The translations under genes and the position numbers were made by a program. A stretch of DNA of 64,000 nucleotides from Agrobacterium cucumeris (GTDB lineage Bacteria > Pseudomonadota > Alphaproteobacteria > Rhizobiales > Rhizobiaceae), in the NCBI RefSeq assembly GCF_030036535.1, contig NZ_CP080388.1:248001-312000 (forward strand). The letters are read 5' to 3'. The notes under the pieces are model-generated. The model was not told the DNA's origin and did no database searches. It was given only the letters and a program-made list of their open reading frames with translations. Positions within the stretch are counted from its first letter, which is position 1; each line of letters starts with the position of its first letter. Of this stretch, positions 47,879 through 55,917 are shown piece after piece.

Positions 47879-48678
47879 GCGGCAACGCCCTTTGCCGGAT
47901 AGACGATCTCAGCGTCCGCTACGCCGCGGCCGATGCACCGGCGCTGCGCAAGGTTTCCCTGACGATACGGCAGGGGCAGCGACTGGCGATCATCGGCGAA
48001 AGCGGCTCGGGCAAATCCACGCTCGGCAAGGCAATCGCCGGGCTTCTGCCGCAGACAGCGCGGGTCTCGGGCGATATATCCTGGAGCCGTGACAGCGGCC
48101 TTTTCACCGGCAGGCCGATGCCGGGGCGCGATATCGGCACGATCTTTCAGGATACCGGCGCGACGCTGAACCCGGTCCTGACCATTGGCGAACAGGTGGC
48201 GGAAGGCGCTGTGCGGCATCTCGGCCTCTCATGGAAAGCGGCGCGCGATCTTGCTCGCGATCTTCTGGAAAAAGTGCGGCTGCCGCATCCCTCCCATCTG
48301 CTCTCCGCCTATCCGCACCAGCTTTCCGGCGGGCAGAGGCAACGTGTGGCGATTGCCGCCGCCATTGCGGCGCGCCCTTCGATCCTGATTGCCGACGAGG
48401 CAACGAGCGCGCTCGACACGGTAACCCAGGCAGCCATCGCCACCCTTCTCGATGATCTGGTGCGCGAGGAAGAAAGAACGCTTGTCTTCATCACCCATGA
48501 TATCGGCCTTGCCTCCAGCCTTGCCGACGACATCGCTGTTTTAAGCGCCGGCGAGCTGGTGGAACACGGCCCGGCGCGGCGGGTGCTTTCCGCGCCCGCG
48601 CATGCCTATACCCGGGCTCTGCTTGCCGATTACCTCGATCTTTCGACCCCGCCGCTCGTCAACGAGGCCGCGCCATGA
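47875..48678 (+). CDS. peptide-type ABC transporter ATP-binding protein, DppD family
   Basis: A 267-residue ATPase. Walker A is GESGSGKSTLGKAIAG, the signature is LSGGQRQRVAIAAAIA, and Walker B is [15 protein letters not shown]. The oligopeptide/dipeptide C-terminal extension that can hold an iron-sulphur site in some relatives is short here. It energises the transporter together with the DppF-type subunit; both neighbours overlap by 4 bp. Confidence 0.94.
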   Translation: MSGNALCRIDDLSVRYAAADAPALRKVSLTIRQGQRLAIIGESGSGKSTLGKAIAGLLPQTARVSGDISWSRDSGLFTGRPMPGRDIGTIFQDTGATLNPVLTIGEQVAEGAVRHLGLSWKAARDLARDLLEKVRLPHPSHLLSAYPHQLSGGQRQRVAIAAAIAARPSILIADEATSALDTVTQAAIATLLDDLVREEERTLVFITHDIGLASSLADDIAVLSAGELVEHGPARRVLSAPAHAYTRALLADYLDLSTPPLVNEAAP

Positions 48679-49460
48679 ATGAAACCCTTCTGAGCGTGGA
48701 CGGCCTTTCCAAGACCTACCGCACCGGCGCAAGAACGGTGACGGCGCTCTCCGATATCTCGTTTTCGCTCAAGCGCGGCGAGACGCTGGGCCTTGCCGGC
48801 CCATCCGGCTGCGGGAAATCGACACTGGCGCGCATCCTCATGCGGCTGATCCCCGCCGACGAAGGCACGGTCCGTTTCGAAAACCGCAACTGGCTCTCGC
48901 TTGGCGGCAGCGCATTGCGCACCGCCCGGCAGCAGATGCAGATGGTGTTTCAGGATACGCATGGCGCCTTCAACCCACGCGCCACCGTCGAGGACGCCAT
49001 AGGCGAGCCGCTGCGCATTCACCGCATCGTTCAGAGACGCGAGCGCCCGGCGGAGATACGCCGCCTTCTCGAGCGTGTCGGCCTGCCTGCCGCCTATGCC
49101 GGTCGCTCCGTCTTCGAACTTTCGGGCGGGCAGAGGCAGCGTGTGGCGATCGCCCGCGCCATTACCCTCAAGCCGTCGCTTCTCATCATGGACGAAGCGG
49201 TCTCGGCGCTCGATGTTTCGGTTCGCCGGCAGATTCTCGAACTTTTGGTGGAAATCCAGCGGGAAACAGCGATTTCCTGTATTTTCGTTTCCCACGATCT
49301 CGCCGTCATCCGCGCCGTCTGCCACCGTGTCGCGATCATGGAGACGGGTCGGATTGTTGAAATTGGCGGGACCGGAGCGATCATTTCCGCGCCGCAATCC
49401 TCAATCGCCAGAAGCCTGATTGACGCCGCGCCGCGGCTCATCACCACCATGCAAGGATAA
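48675..49460 (+). CDS. peptide-type ABC transporter ATP-binding protein, DppF family
   Basis: A 261-residue ATPase. Walker A is GPSGCGKSTLARILMRL, the signature LSGGQRQRVAIARAIT, and Walker B LLIMDEAVSALDVSVR. The Q-loop region MVFQDTHGAFNPRATVEDAI has the Pro-Arg motif typical of dipeptide ATPases. It is the last transporter gene, and the PLP enzyme begins 3 bp after its stop, implying one transcript. Confidence 0.94.
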   Translation: MNETLLSVDGLSKTYRTGARTVTALSDISFSLKRGETLGLAGPSGCGKSTLARILMRLIPADEGTVRFENRNWLSLGGSALRTARQQMQMVFQDTHGAFNPRATVEDAIGEPLRIHRIVQRRERPAEIRRLLERVGLPAAYAGRSVFELSGGQRQRVAIARAITLKPSLLIMDEAVSALDVSVRRQILELLVEIQRETAISCIFVSHDLAVIRAVCHRVAIMETGRIVEIGGTGAIISAPQSSIARSLIDAAPRLITTMQG

Positions 49461-49463
49461 GAC

Positions 49464-50582
49464 ATGCCCGCCCCGGATTATGCATTGCTCCTCGACCCGC
49501 CCGCTTTCCCCGCCGAGCGTTACGCCGTGCTGGCCGACCGGCTGGCGGCCCTGATGGGCACAAAAAACGACGTGCTGCTGATACAGGCGGAAGCCGTGCT
49601 GGCGTTGGAGGCCGCGGCGACAAGCCTCGCGCGGCCGGGGCTGAGGGCGCTCAACATCGTCACCAGCCCCTATGGCGCATGGTTCGGCGGCTGGCTGGAA
49701 CGGGGCGGCGCGACAGTGCGCAACCTGACGGCCAGCCCGGCAAAGCCGGTGACGCTCGCCGAGGTGGAACGGGCTCTGGATGACGGGCCGGGCTTCGATC
49801 TTCTCGCCATCGTGCATGCGGAATCGGCAAGCGGCATTCTCAACCCCCTGCCCGCCATTGCCGCGCTGGCGCAAGAAAGAGGCGTTATCACCCTGGTAGA
49901 TGCCGTCGCCTCGATTGGCGGCCATGCCTTCGAGGTCGACAGACTGGGCGTCGATATCGCCGTCATCGGGCCGCAGAAGGCGCTGGCCGGCCCGACCGGC
50001 ATATCGGCCATTTCGGTCAGCCCAAAAGCATGGCAGCTGCTTTCGCACGACAGGGCACCCACCAATTCCATGCTCTCGCTTCTCGACCAGAAGCAGCTCT
50101 GGCTGGATGCCGGCCGTGGCGCGCTGCCCGGAACGCCGGCCCCGCTGGAGTTTTACGCGCTGGAGGCCGCACTCGACAGGATCGAGGCGGAGGGTCTGCC
50201 AGCCGCCAATGAGCGCCACGAGCGGGCGGCGGCGGCCACCCGTCATGGCATCAGGGCACTCGGCATCGCCAACTGGGTGGAAGACCCGCATTCCTCAGCC
50301 CTCGTTTCCACGGCGATCCTGCCGGATACTATCGAAACCGGAGCGTTTCTCGCCGCTATATCCAGAGAGCATGGCGCGGATATTTCCGCCGGCGTCGGCC
50401 CCGGCGCGGAACGGCTGATAAGGCTCAACCACACCGGCCGGCGCGCGCATCCGCAGGCGGTGAAAGCCAATATCGCGGCCGTCTCAAGCGCCCTGAAAAA
50501 CCTCGGCCATGCCACCGATACCGATTCCGCGCTGGAAGCAGCCGAAAAGAGCTATTCCGAGGCGGTTTCGAAAGAGGTTTGA
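49464..50582 (+). CDS. class V aminotransferase-like PLP enzyme
   Basis: A 372-residue fold-I PLP enzyme related to serine-glyoxylate, alanine-glyoxylate and 2-aminoethylphosphonate aminotransferases. The PLP lysine is in VIGPQKALAGPTGISAI, and the cofactor aspartate in LVDAVASIGGHAFEVDRLG. The substrate is not evident. Its place directly behind a peptide-type ABC importer suggests that it processes the imported compound, perhaps an amino acid, phosphonate or pyridoxamine-like amine. The final part, ALEAAEKSYSEAVSKEV, is a charged tail. Confidence 0.83.
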   Translation: MPAPDYALLLDPPAFPAERYAVLADRLAALMGTKNDVLLIQAEAVLALEAAATSLARPGLRALNIVTSPYGAWFGGWLERGGATVRNLTASPAKPVTLAEVERALDDGPGFDLLAIVHAESASGILNPLPAIAALAQERGVITLVDAVASIGGHAFEVDRLGVDIAVIGPQKALAGPTGISAISVSPKAWQLLSHDRAPTNSMLSLLDQKQLWLDAGRGALPGTPAPLEFYALEAALDRIEAEGLPAANERHERAAAATRHGIRALGIANWVEDPHSSALVSTAILPDTIETGAFLAAISREHGADISAGVGPGAERLIRLNHTGRRAHPQAVKANIAAVSSALKNLGHATDTDSALEAAEKSYSEAVSKEV

Positions 50583-50746
50583 GGGCACCCACAAACATTC
50601 ATTGCGTGAAATCCGGCACCGGTGAAACGCCAATCACGACATTGTTGTTAAAAATGGTAGACAAATTCCGTGGCCAATCTTGACGAAATCATGGCAACGC
50701 GCGAAACTTAACACACCGTTAACTCGCGTGAAGAAGGGAACTGGCC

Positions 50747-50935
50747 ATGGTAGCAGGGTTCAACATGCTCTCCTTTGACCTCTTTGGCATCGGCCGAAGA
50801 ATGCCCGTCGTCAATGAGCGGGTGGAGACCGAGTTTCAGGACAAGACACCGCGCAGACCGGACGACGAACAGCATGATGACGACCGCGACCAGGAATATG
50901 AACTGTTCTTCTGGTCGCTTTATCCGGTGATCTAG
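50747..50935 (+). CDS. small protein of unknown function
   Basis: A 62-residue acidic and basic peptide (MVAGFNMLSFDLFGIGRRMP start; DDEQHDDDRDQEYELFFW near the end). I do not recognise a family. The ATG at 50747 has a good GAAGGGAA site eight bases upstream, and codon use is similar to that of neighbours, so it is probably translated. It lies alone between the PLP enzyme and an AraC gene. Confidence 0.5.
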   Translation: MVAGFNMLSFDLFGIGRRMPVVNERVETEFQDKTPRRPDDEQHDDDRDQEYELFFWSLYPVI

Positions 50936-51001
50936 ATCATCCGCAACGGCTCGCCGGCATGAACCTTGCCAAGGACGGCAGGTTCATTCAATGATTGCCA
51001 C

Positions 51002-51487
51002 ATGCCGTCTGGAAATGAAAAGAACTCTGCAAACAGAGACTTGTTGCTCCTGCGCCGCCTGTTGCGCGCCAGGGATCATATGGACGCGGCACCGCATGAG
51101 GCATGGCCCGTTTCACGCCTTGCAAAAGTCAGCGGCGCCTCGCAGGCGCATTTTGCAAGATCGTTTCGCGATGCCTTCGGCATACCCCCTCACCGCTATC
51201 TGCTGACCCGCCGGGTGGAGCGCGCCGTGGCGCTTCTGCGCGACACCGACCTTCCAGTCATCGACATCGCCTTGCAGACCGGCTGGAACAGCATCGGCAC
51301 ATTTGGCCGCGTCTTCCGCGATGTAACCGGGGAGAACCCGAGCGAAGTGCGGCGACAGATGCGGCTTTCCCCTGCCGATCTCGAGCAGGTTCCCCATTGC
51401 TTCGTCAGCGCCGCCCATCGCCCCCATCTCACAATCGCAGTTTCGGAGAAGCGCCGACAGGCGAAAGGCGGTAGGCACGGTGAGTGA
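51002..51487 (+). CDS. AraC-type DNA-binding protein, short form
   Basis: A 161-residue protein made almost wholly of an AraC double helix-turn-helix (residues about 12-115). The recognition parts are PVSRLAKVSGASQAHFARSF and VIDIALQTGWNSIGTFGRVF. There is no N-terminal ligand domain, as in SoxS and MarA-like activators, so levels may be set by expression. A TTG at 50966 is also in frame; the ATG at 51002 was taken. A VOC-type gene begins 14 bp after its stop and is probably its target or partner. Confidence 0.85.
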   Translation: MPSGNEKNSANRDLLLLRRLLRARDHMDAAPHEAWPVSRLAKVSGASQAHFARSFRDAFGIPPHRYLLTRRVERAVALLRDTDLPVIDIALQTGWNSIGTFGRVFRDVTGENPSEVRRQMRLSPADLEQVPHCFVSAAHRPHLTIAVSEKRRQAKGGRHGE

Positions 51488-51501
51488 AAGGGAGATAGCT
51501 C

Positions 51502-51906
51502 ATGAAAAATGGTGTTCAAGTCGTCGGGCTTTACGTTCATGACCAGGACGAGGCGCTGCAATTTTATGTCGAAAAACTTGGGTTTCGTGTGCATACGGAC
51601 GCACGCAACGGCGATTATCGCTGGCTGACCGTGCAGCATCCGGACCAGCCGGATTTCCAGCTCGGCCTGTTTCGCCCGCAGGCCCCGACCGTTGACGAGG
51701 CGACGGCGCAGGATCTGAACGAAGCCGTGGCCAAGGGCGCCATGCCGCCTTTGGTTCTGGTGGTCGAGGATTGCCAGAAGGCCTTTGACGCCATGTACAA
51801 ACGCGGTGTCGAATTCACCCAGGAACCGATCACGCGTTACGGCTCGGTGGATGCGAGTTTCCGCGACCCTTCCGGCAATGGCTGGAAGCTCGTTCAGGCC
51901 CGTTGA
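51502..51906 (+). CDS. VOC (glyoxalase/bleomycin-resistance) family protein
   Basis: A 134-residue protein of the vicinal oxygen chelate fold. The first unit reads VQVVGLYVHDQDEALQFYVE and the last strand RDPSGNGWKLVQ, both family typical. YRWLTVQHPDQPDFQLGLF is in the middle. Metal ligands are less clear than in glyoxalase I. The role could be detoxification or antibiotic binding. It has a strong AAGGGAGA site, and forms a small unit with the upstream AraC protein and the downstream membrane peptide. Confidence 0.88.
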   Translation: MKNGVQVVGLYVHDQDEALQFYVEKLGFRVHTDARNGDYRWLTVQHPDQPDFQLGLFRPQAPTVDEATAQDLNEAVAKGAMPPLVLVVEDCQKAFDAMYKRGVEFTQEPITRYGSVDASFRDPSGNGWKLVQAR

Positions 51907-51956
51907 GGCAAACGTGTGTCACATTCCATCATGGATGCTTTTTCTCGGGGGCGACT

Positions 51957-52172
51957 TTGATCTTGCAAAAATGGATAAGGCAGGGCCATCGGTGGCTGGG
52001 CATTCTGCTGACCGTCACCATTCTGGCGAACTTCGCTTCGATGGCTTTCGGCCCGACACCACCGGTGATCGTTTATGCCCCGCTTCTTCCGCTGACCTTG
52101 CTTGTCTTCAGCGGGCTCTACATGTTCTTCCTGCCTTATCTGGGAAAGCCGCTCTCCCCCTCAAAGGAGTAG
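51957..52172 (+). CDS. small two-helix membrane protein
   Basis: A 71-residue protein with two hydrophobic helices (GILLTVTILANFASMAF and IVYAPLLPLTLLVFSGLYMF). The head GHRWLGI recalls the first helix of PepSY-associated proteins. I do not recognise a named family. The TTG at 51957 follows TCGGGGG and gives a natural start; an open frame to a TTG at 51903 adds a Cys/His-rich head and is less likely. It is the last gene of the AraC-VOC unit. Confidence 0.68.
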   Translation: MILQKWIRQGHRWLGILLTVTILANFASMAFGPTPPVIVYAPLLPLTLLVFSGLYMFFLPYLGKPLSPSKE

Positions 52173-52265
52173 GCAGACGGGCGACGAGGCGCTGTATGCC
52201 TCACACATCAGGAGCATCGCGGCGGTTTTGAAGAGCGACGCTTCATCGATGCCTGAAAATATTTG

Positions 52266-52290
52266 AGCCCCGGGACGACGCCCCGGGGCT
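52266..52290. terminator. bidirectional intrinsic terminator
   Basis: A perfect 9-bp stem AGCCCCGGG/CCCGGGGCT with a 7-base loop is followed by GATTTTTAAAA on the plus strand and by CAAATATTTTC on the minus strand. It lies between the convergent membrane-peptide gene and the dehydratase gene and can serve both. Confidence 0.82.
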
Positions 52291-52326
52291 GATTTTTAAA
52301 AGCGGCCAGCCGAAACGGCCTTGTCT

Positions 52327-54138
52327 TTAGTGGTTGTCGCGCGGCAGGCCCTTGGTCTGGGCGATACGCTGATACTTGACCGCCGGCTCCAGAACCGCGC
52401 CGGTTTCCATCTGGCTGACGATACCGCGCTGGATTTCCTGCCATGGCGTCTGGTGGTCCGGGAACTTGTAACCGCCCTCAGCCGACAGCGCCTCGTAACG
52501 CTTGGCCAGCTCTTCACCTGAAATCAGGATATCCGCCTTGCCGCGACCCACATCGATGCGGACGCGGTCGCCGGTCTGCAGGATGGCGAGACCGCCGCCG
52601 GCCGCCGCTTCCGGGGAAGCGTTGAGGATGGACGGGCTGCCCGAGGTACCGGACTGACGGCCATCGCCGATGCAGGGCAGCGAACTGACGCCTTGCTTCA
52701 GAAGATAATCCGGTGCGCGCATGTTCACCACTTCCGCTGCACCCGGATAACCGATCGGGCCAGCACCGCGCATGAAGAGCACGGTGCTGGCGTCGATGCC
52801 GAGCGACGGATCGTCGATGCGGTGATGGTAATCTTCCGGACCATCGAACACCACGGCGCGGCCTTCGAAGGCCTCCGGATCATCAGGGTTGGACAGATAA
52901 CGATTGCGGAATTCTTCCGAGATCACACTCGTCTTCATGATGGCGGAGGAGAAGAGATTGCCGCGCAGAACGCGGAAGCCGGCGCGCTCCTTGAGCGGCT
53001 GCTCATAGGGGCGGATGACTTTCTCGTCTTCAATGATCGCGCCACGGCAATTGTCGCCGATGGTCTTGCCGTTGACGGTCATGGCGTCTTCCATGATCAG
53101 TCCCTGGGTCATCAGCTGGTTGACGACTGCTGGCACGCCGCCGGCATGATAATAATCCTCGCCGAGATATTCACCGGCCGGCTGCAGGTTGACGAGCAGC
53201 GGCACGTCTTCACCATAGGTCTGCCAGTCATCCACCGTCAGCTCGACGCCGACATGGCGGGCAAGGCCGTTGAGGTGGATCGGCGCGTTGGTGGAGCCGC
53301 CGATGGCGGAATTGACGCGGATGGCGTTGATGAAGGCATCCTTGGTCATGATGTCTGATGGCTTCAGGTCTTCCTTGACCATTTCAACGATGCGCAGGCC
53401 GGTGAGGTAGGAAACTTCCTGACGGTCACGGTAAGGGGCCGGGATGGCGGCGGAGCCGGGAAGCTGCATGCCGAGCGCTTCGGCAAGCGAGTTCATGGTC
53501 GTTGCCGTGCCCATGGTGTTGCAATAGCCGGTGGACGGCGCCGACGAGGCGACGAGCTTGACGAAGCCCTGATAGTCGATCTCACCCTTGGCCAGCAATT
53601 CGCGTGCCTTCCAGACGATCGTGCCGGAGCCGGTGCGTTCACCACGGAACCAGCCGTTCAGCATGGGGCCGACGGAAAGGGCGATGGCCGGAATGTTGAC
53701 GGTGGCCGCCGCCATAAGACAGGCAGGCGTGGTCTTGTCACAGCCAATGGTCAGCACGACGCCATCGAGCGGATAGCCATAAAGCACTTCCACGAGGCCG
53801 AGGTAAGCCAGGTTGCGGTCGAGGCCGGCCGTCGGGCGCTTACCGGTTTCCTGGATCGGATGCACCGGGAATTCAATCGCGATGCCGCCGGCTTCGCGGA
53901 TGCCTTCACGCAGGCGGTTTGCCAGTTCCAGATGGTGACGGTTGCAGGGCGAAAGGTCCGAACCGGTCTGGGCAATGCCGATGATCGGGCGATCGGACTG
54001 AAGCTCGGCCTGGCTCAGACCGAAGTTCATGTAACGCTCGAGATAAAGTGCCGTCATATCCGCATTGGCGGGGTTGTCGAACCACGCGCGCGAACGAAGC
54101 TTGCCTAGGGTTGCAGGCAGATTGTCGGATTTGGTCAT
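52327..54138 (-). CDS. IlvD/Edd family sugar-acid dehydratase, D-xylonate dehydratase-like
   Basis: A 603-residue iron-sulphur dehydratase. It most resembles the Caulobacter D-xylonate dehydratase XylD as I recall it (the shared head is [20 protein letters not shown]). Cluster cysteines are in [23 protein letters not shown] and [11 protein letters not shown]. Related enzymes dehydrate L-arabonate, D-xylonate or galactonate to 2-keto-3-deoxy acids. The gene is divergent from a furanose-type ABC importer, so it probably dehydrates the aldonate of the imported sugar. No matching sugar dehydrogenase or aldolase is in the window. Confidence 0.9.
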   Translation of the reverse strand: MTKSDNLPATLGKLRSRAWFDNPANADMTALYLERYMNFGLSQAELQSDRPIIGIAQTGSDLSPCNRHHLELANRLREGIREAGGIAIEFPVHPIQETGKRPTAGLDRNLAYLGLVEVLYGYPLDGVVLTIGCDKTTPACLMAAATVNIPAIALSVGPMLNGWFRGERTGSGTIVWKARELLAKGEIDYQGFVKLVASSAPSTGYCNTMGTATTMNSLAEALGMQLPGSAAIPAPYRDRQEVSYLTGLRIVEMVKEDLKPSDIMTKDAFINAIRVNSAIGGSTNAPIHLNGLARHVGVELTVDDWQTYGEDVPLLVNLQPAGEYLGEDYYHAGGVPAVVNQLMTQGLIMEDAMTVNGKTIGDNCRGAIIEDEKVIRPYEQPLKERAGFRVLRGNLFSSAIMKTSVISEEFRNRYLSNPDDPEAFEGRAVVFDGPEDYHHRIDDPSLGIDASTVLFMRGAGPIGYPGAAEVVNMRAPDYLLKQGVSSLPCIGDGRQSGTSGSPSILNASPEAAAGGGLAILQTGDRVRIDVGRGKADILISGEELAKRYEALSAEGGYKFPDHQTPWQEIQRGIVSQMETGAVLEPAVKYQRIAQTKGLPRDNH

Positions 54139-54414
54139 GATGCAGGTCTCCAGCCGGAAGTGGCCAACGGTAAAATATTACGAAATGCGACAAGCTTATG
54201 TTGTGCGCAAGGAAAATGGAATCAGCTTTCGGAGTTCACGCATAACCGACAGAGCCGGTCCAGACGAGTGGATCGGCACCGTTCTTCGGCTTTAGCCGAA
54301 CATTTTTCGGTGCTTACGATGATACCGGCTATCTGCAACGGTCTCTCCCTCCCTGCCCTGTCGGATGGCGGCTAGTCTCTCGCGCCGCACTCCGCATCAA
54401 GCCAATCTACTTAT

Positions 54415-54425
54415 TTGTATTACTA
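54415..54425. promoter_or_regulatory. candidate GntR/FadR-type operator, copy 1
   Basis: TTGTATTACTA fits the FadR-subfamily half-palindrome T-N-G-T-N3-A-C-N-A. The regulator encoded at 59480 is of this subfamily. It lies 277 bp upstream of the dehydratase. Confidence 0.5.
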
Positions 54426-54601
54426 TTAGATGTCGTCTTAGCCTGTCAAGCCGCATCTAGGCCAGTTTCCGGTAGGTTTTCACAGAGAAAAAAGACACGA
54501 GAAATACGTACAAGTCATTGATTTATTGGATTTTAAGGTAAAATTCCAATCGAACTGACATCACGCAATTTGCAGAAGGTCTAAAAAACCGCTTTTCAAG
54601 A

Positions 54602-54611
54602 GTATTACTAT
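54602..54611. promoter_or_regulatory. candidate GntR/FadR-type operator, copy 2
   Basis: GTATTACTAT repeats the core of copy 1 exactly, 49 bp upstream of the ytfQ-like start. The T two bases before the GT is missing, so the fit is partial. Confidence 0.42.
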
Positions 54612-54659
54612 ATGCTCATAGTGTCCCCGTCACGCTGTCATCATCTCTGGGAGGATAAG

Positions 54660-55619
54660 ATGAGAAAAGCTCTTGCGGCATTCACTGTCGCCGTTTCCGC
54701 ATGCCTTGCATCCAGTGTTTCCGCACAATCGCTTACCGTCGGCTTCTCGCAGATCGGCTCGGAATCCGGCTGGCGCGCGGCTGAAACCACCGTCACCAAA
54801 CAGCAGGCCGAAAAGCGCGGCGTCACGCTGAAATTCGCCGACGCACAGCAGAAGCAGGAAAACCAGATCAAGGCCGTCCGTGGCTTCATCGCGCAGGGTG
54901 TCGACGCGATCCTGATCGCGCCTGTGGTCGCCACCGGCTGGGACGCGGTGCTGAAGGAAGCCAAGGAAGAAAAAATCCCCGTCATCCTGCTCGACCGCCA
55001 GATCGAGGCGCCGGATGATCTTTACCTGACCGCCGTAACCTCCGATCAGGTGCACGAAGGCAAGGTGGCCGGCGACTGGCTGGTCAAGGATGTCGGCTCC
55101 AAGGACTGCAAGGTGGTGGAACTGCAGGGCACGACCGGCTCCTCACCCGCCATCAACCGCAAGAAGGGTTTCGAGCAGGCCATCGAATCCCACAAGAACA
55201 TCAAGATCGTGCGCTCGCAGACGGGTGACTTCACCCGCACCAAGGGCAAGGAAGTGATGGAAAGCTTCATCAAGGCCGAAGGCGGCGGCAAGGATATCTG
55301 TGCCGTCTACGCCCACAATGACGACATGGCCGTCGGCGCGATCCAGGCGATCAAGGAAGCCGGCCTGAAGCCCGGAACCGACATCAAGATCGTCTCCATC
55401 GACGCCGTGCCCGACATCTTCAAGGCCATGGCGGATGGCGAGGCCAATGCGACGGTGGAACTGACACCCGACATGGCAGGCCCCGCTTTTGACGCGCTCG
55501 AAGCCTATCTGAAGGACAAGAAGGAACCGCCGAAGTGGATCCAGACGGAATCCAAGCTTTATACGGCATCCGATGATCCGATGAAGGTCTACGAGGCGAA
55601 GAAGGGCCTGGGGTACTGA
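54660..55619 (+). CDS. ytfQ: YtfQ-like furanose sugar-binding protein
   Basis: A 319-residue periplasmic binding protein. It is strikingly like E. coli YtfQ, which binds galactofuranose, with LTVGFSQIGSESGWRAAETT, DAQQKQENQIKAVRGFIAQG and KGKEVMESFIKAEGGGKDIC. The signal peptide is MRKALAAFTVAVSACLASSV with an SAQ end. Related proteins in other bacteria take L-arabinofuranose, so the exact sugar is open. The start at 54660 follows a GGGAGGATAAG site. It is the first gene of ytfQ-ytfR-ytfT-yjfF-gntR; a RIME element separates it from ytfR. Confidence 0.94.
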   Translation: MRKALAAFTVAVSACLASSVSAQSLTVGFSQIGSESGWRAAETTVTKQQAEKRGVTLKFADAQQKQENQIKAVRGFIAQGVDAILIAPVVATGWDAVLKEAKEEKIPVILLDRQIEAPDDLYLTAVTSDQVHEGKVAGDWLVKDVGSKDCKVVELQGTTGSSPAINRKKGFEQAIESHKNIKIVRSQTGDFTRTKGKEVMESFIKAEGGGKDICAVYAHNDDMAVGAIQAIKEAGLKPGTDIKIVSIDAVPDIFKAMADGEANATVELTPDMAGPAFDALEAYLKDKKEPPKWIQTESKLYTASDDPMKVYEAKKGLGY

Positions 55620-55698
55620 GCCCTGTCTTGTGAGGGACGGCAGCAGGAGCTGCGCCGTTTCTTTCGGCCGTTAAAGCCCGATACTGAATGATTTTATG

Positions 55699-55863
55699 GA
55701 GCGAGCGGGTGCGGCCTGCTTCTTCTCCCCGCCGGGGAGAAGGTCGCGGCAGCGGGATGAGGGGGCAACGGTAGCGATAGACCGAGAGCTAGCCCCCTCA
55801 TCCGACCCTTCGGGCCACCTTCTCCCCGGCGGGGAGAAGAAACAAGCGGCACCCGCTCGCTTC
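55699..55863. repeat. RIME-type palindromic element, copy 2
   Basis: The 118-bp core (55722-55839) matches copy 1 at 36579, and here homologous flanks are present on both sides, making an almost complete 165-bp palindrome (GAGCGAGCGGGTGC left, GCACCCGCTCGCTTC right). The central TAGCGATAGA segment points the same way as in copy 1, while the outer arms are exchanged. It sits inside a sugar-transport operon between ytfQ and ytfR, where the mRNA hairpin could raise binding-protein expression over that of the later genes. Confidence 0.9.
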
Positions 55864-55917
55864 ATGCGATCACTCTGCGCCCTTATGGCGAGACCCATTT
55901 CGATACGGAACTGCTCA

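Larger units (their letters stand above)
54139..54659. other. 521-bp divergent regulatory region
   Basis: No gene is seen. The region is AT-rich between 54400 and 54620 and contains the promoters of the divergent dehydratase and sugar-transport operons. Two copies of GTATTACTAT, 185 bp apart, are the only notable repeats, and both are listed separately. Confidence 0.6.

Noticed and set aside
55696..55917. An N-terminal extension of ytfR with the peptide run ACFFSPPGRR
   Set aside because: It is the translation of the RIME-type palindrome. The ABC ATPase begins at the ATG at 55918.
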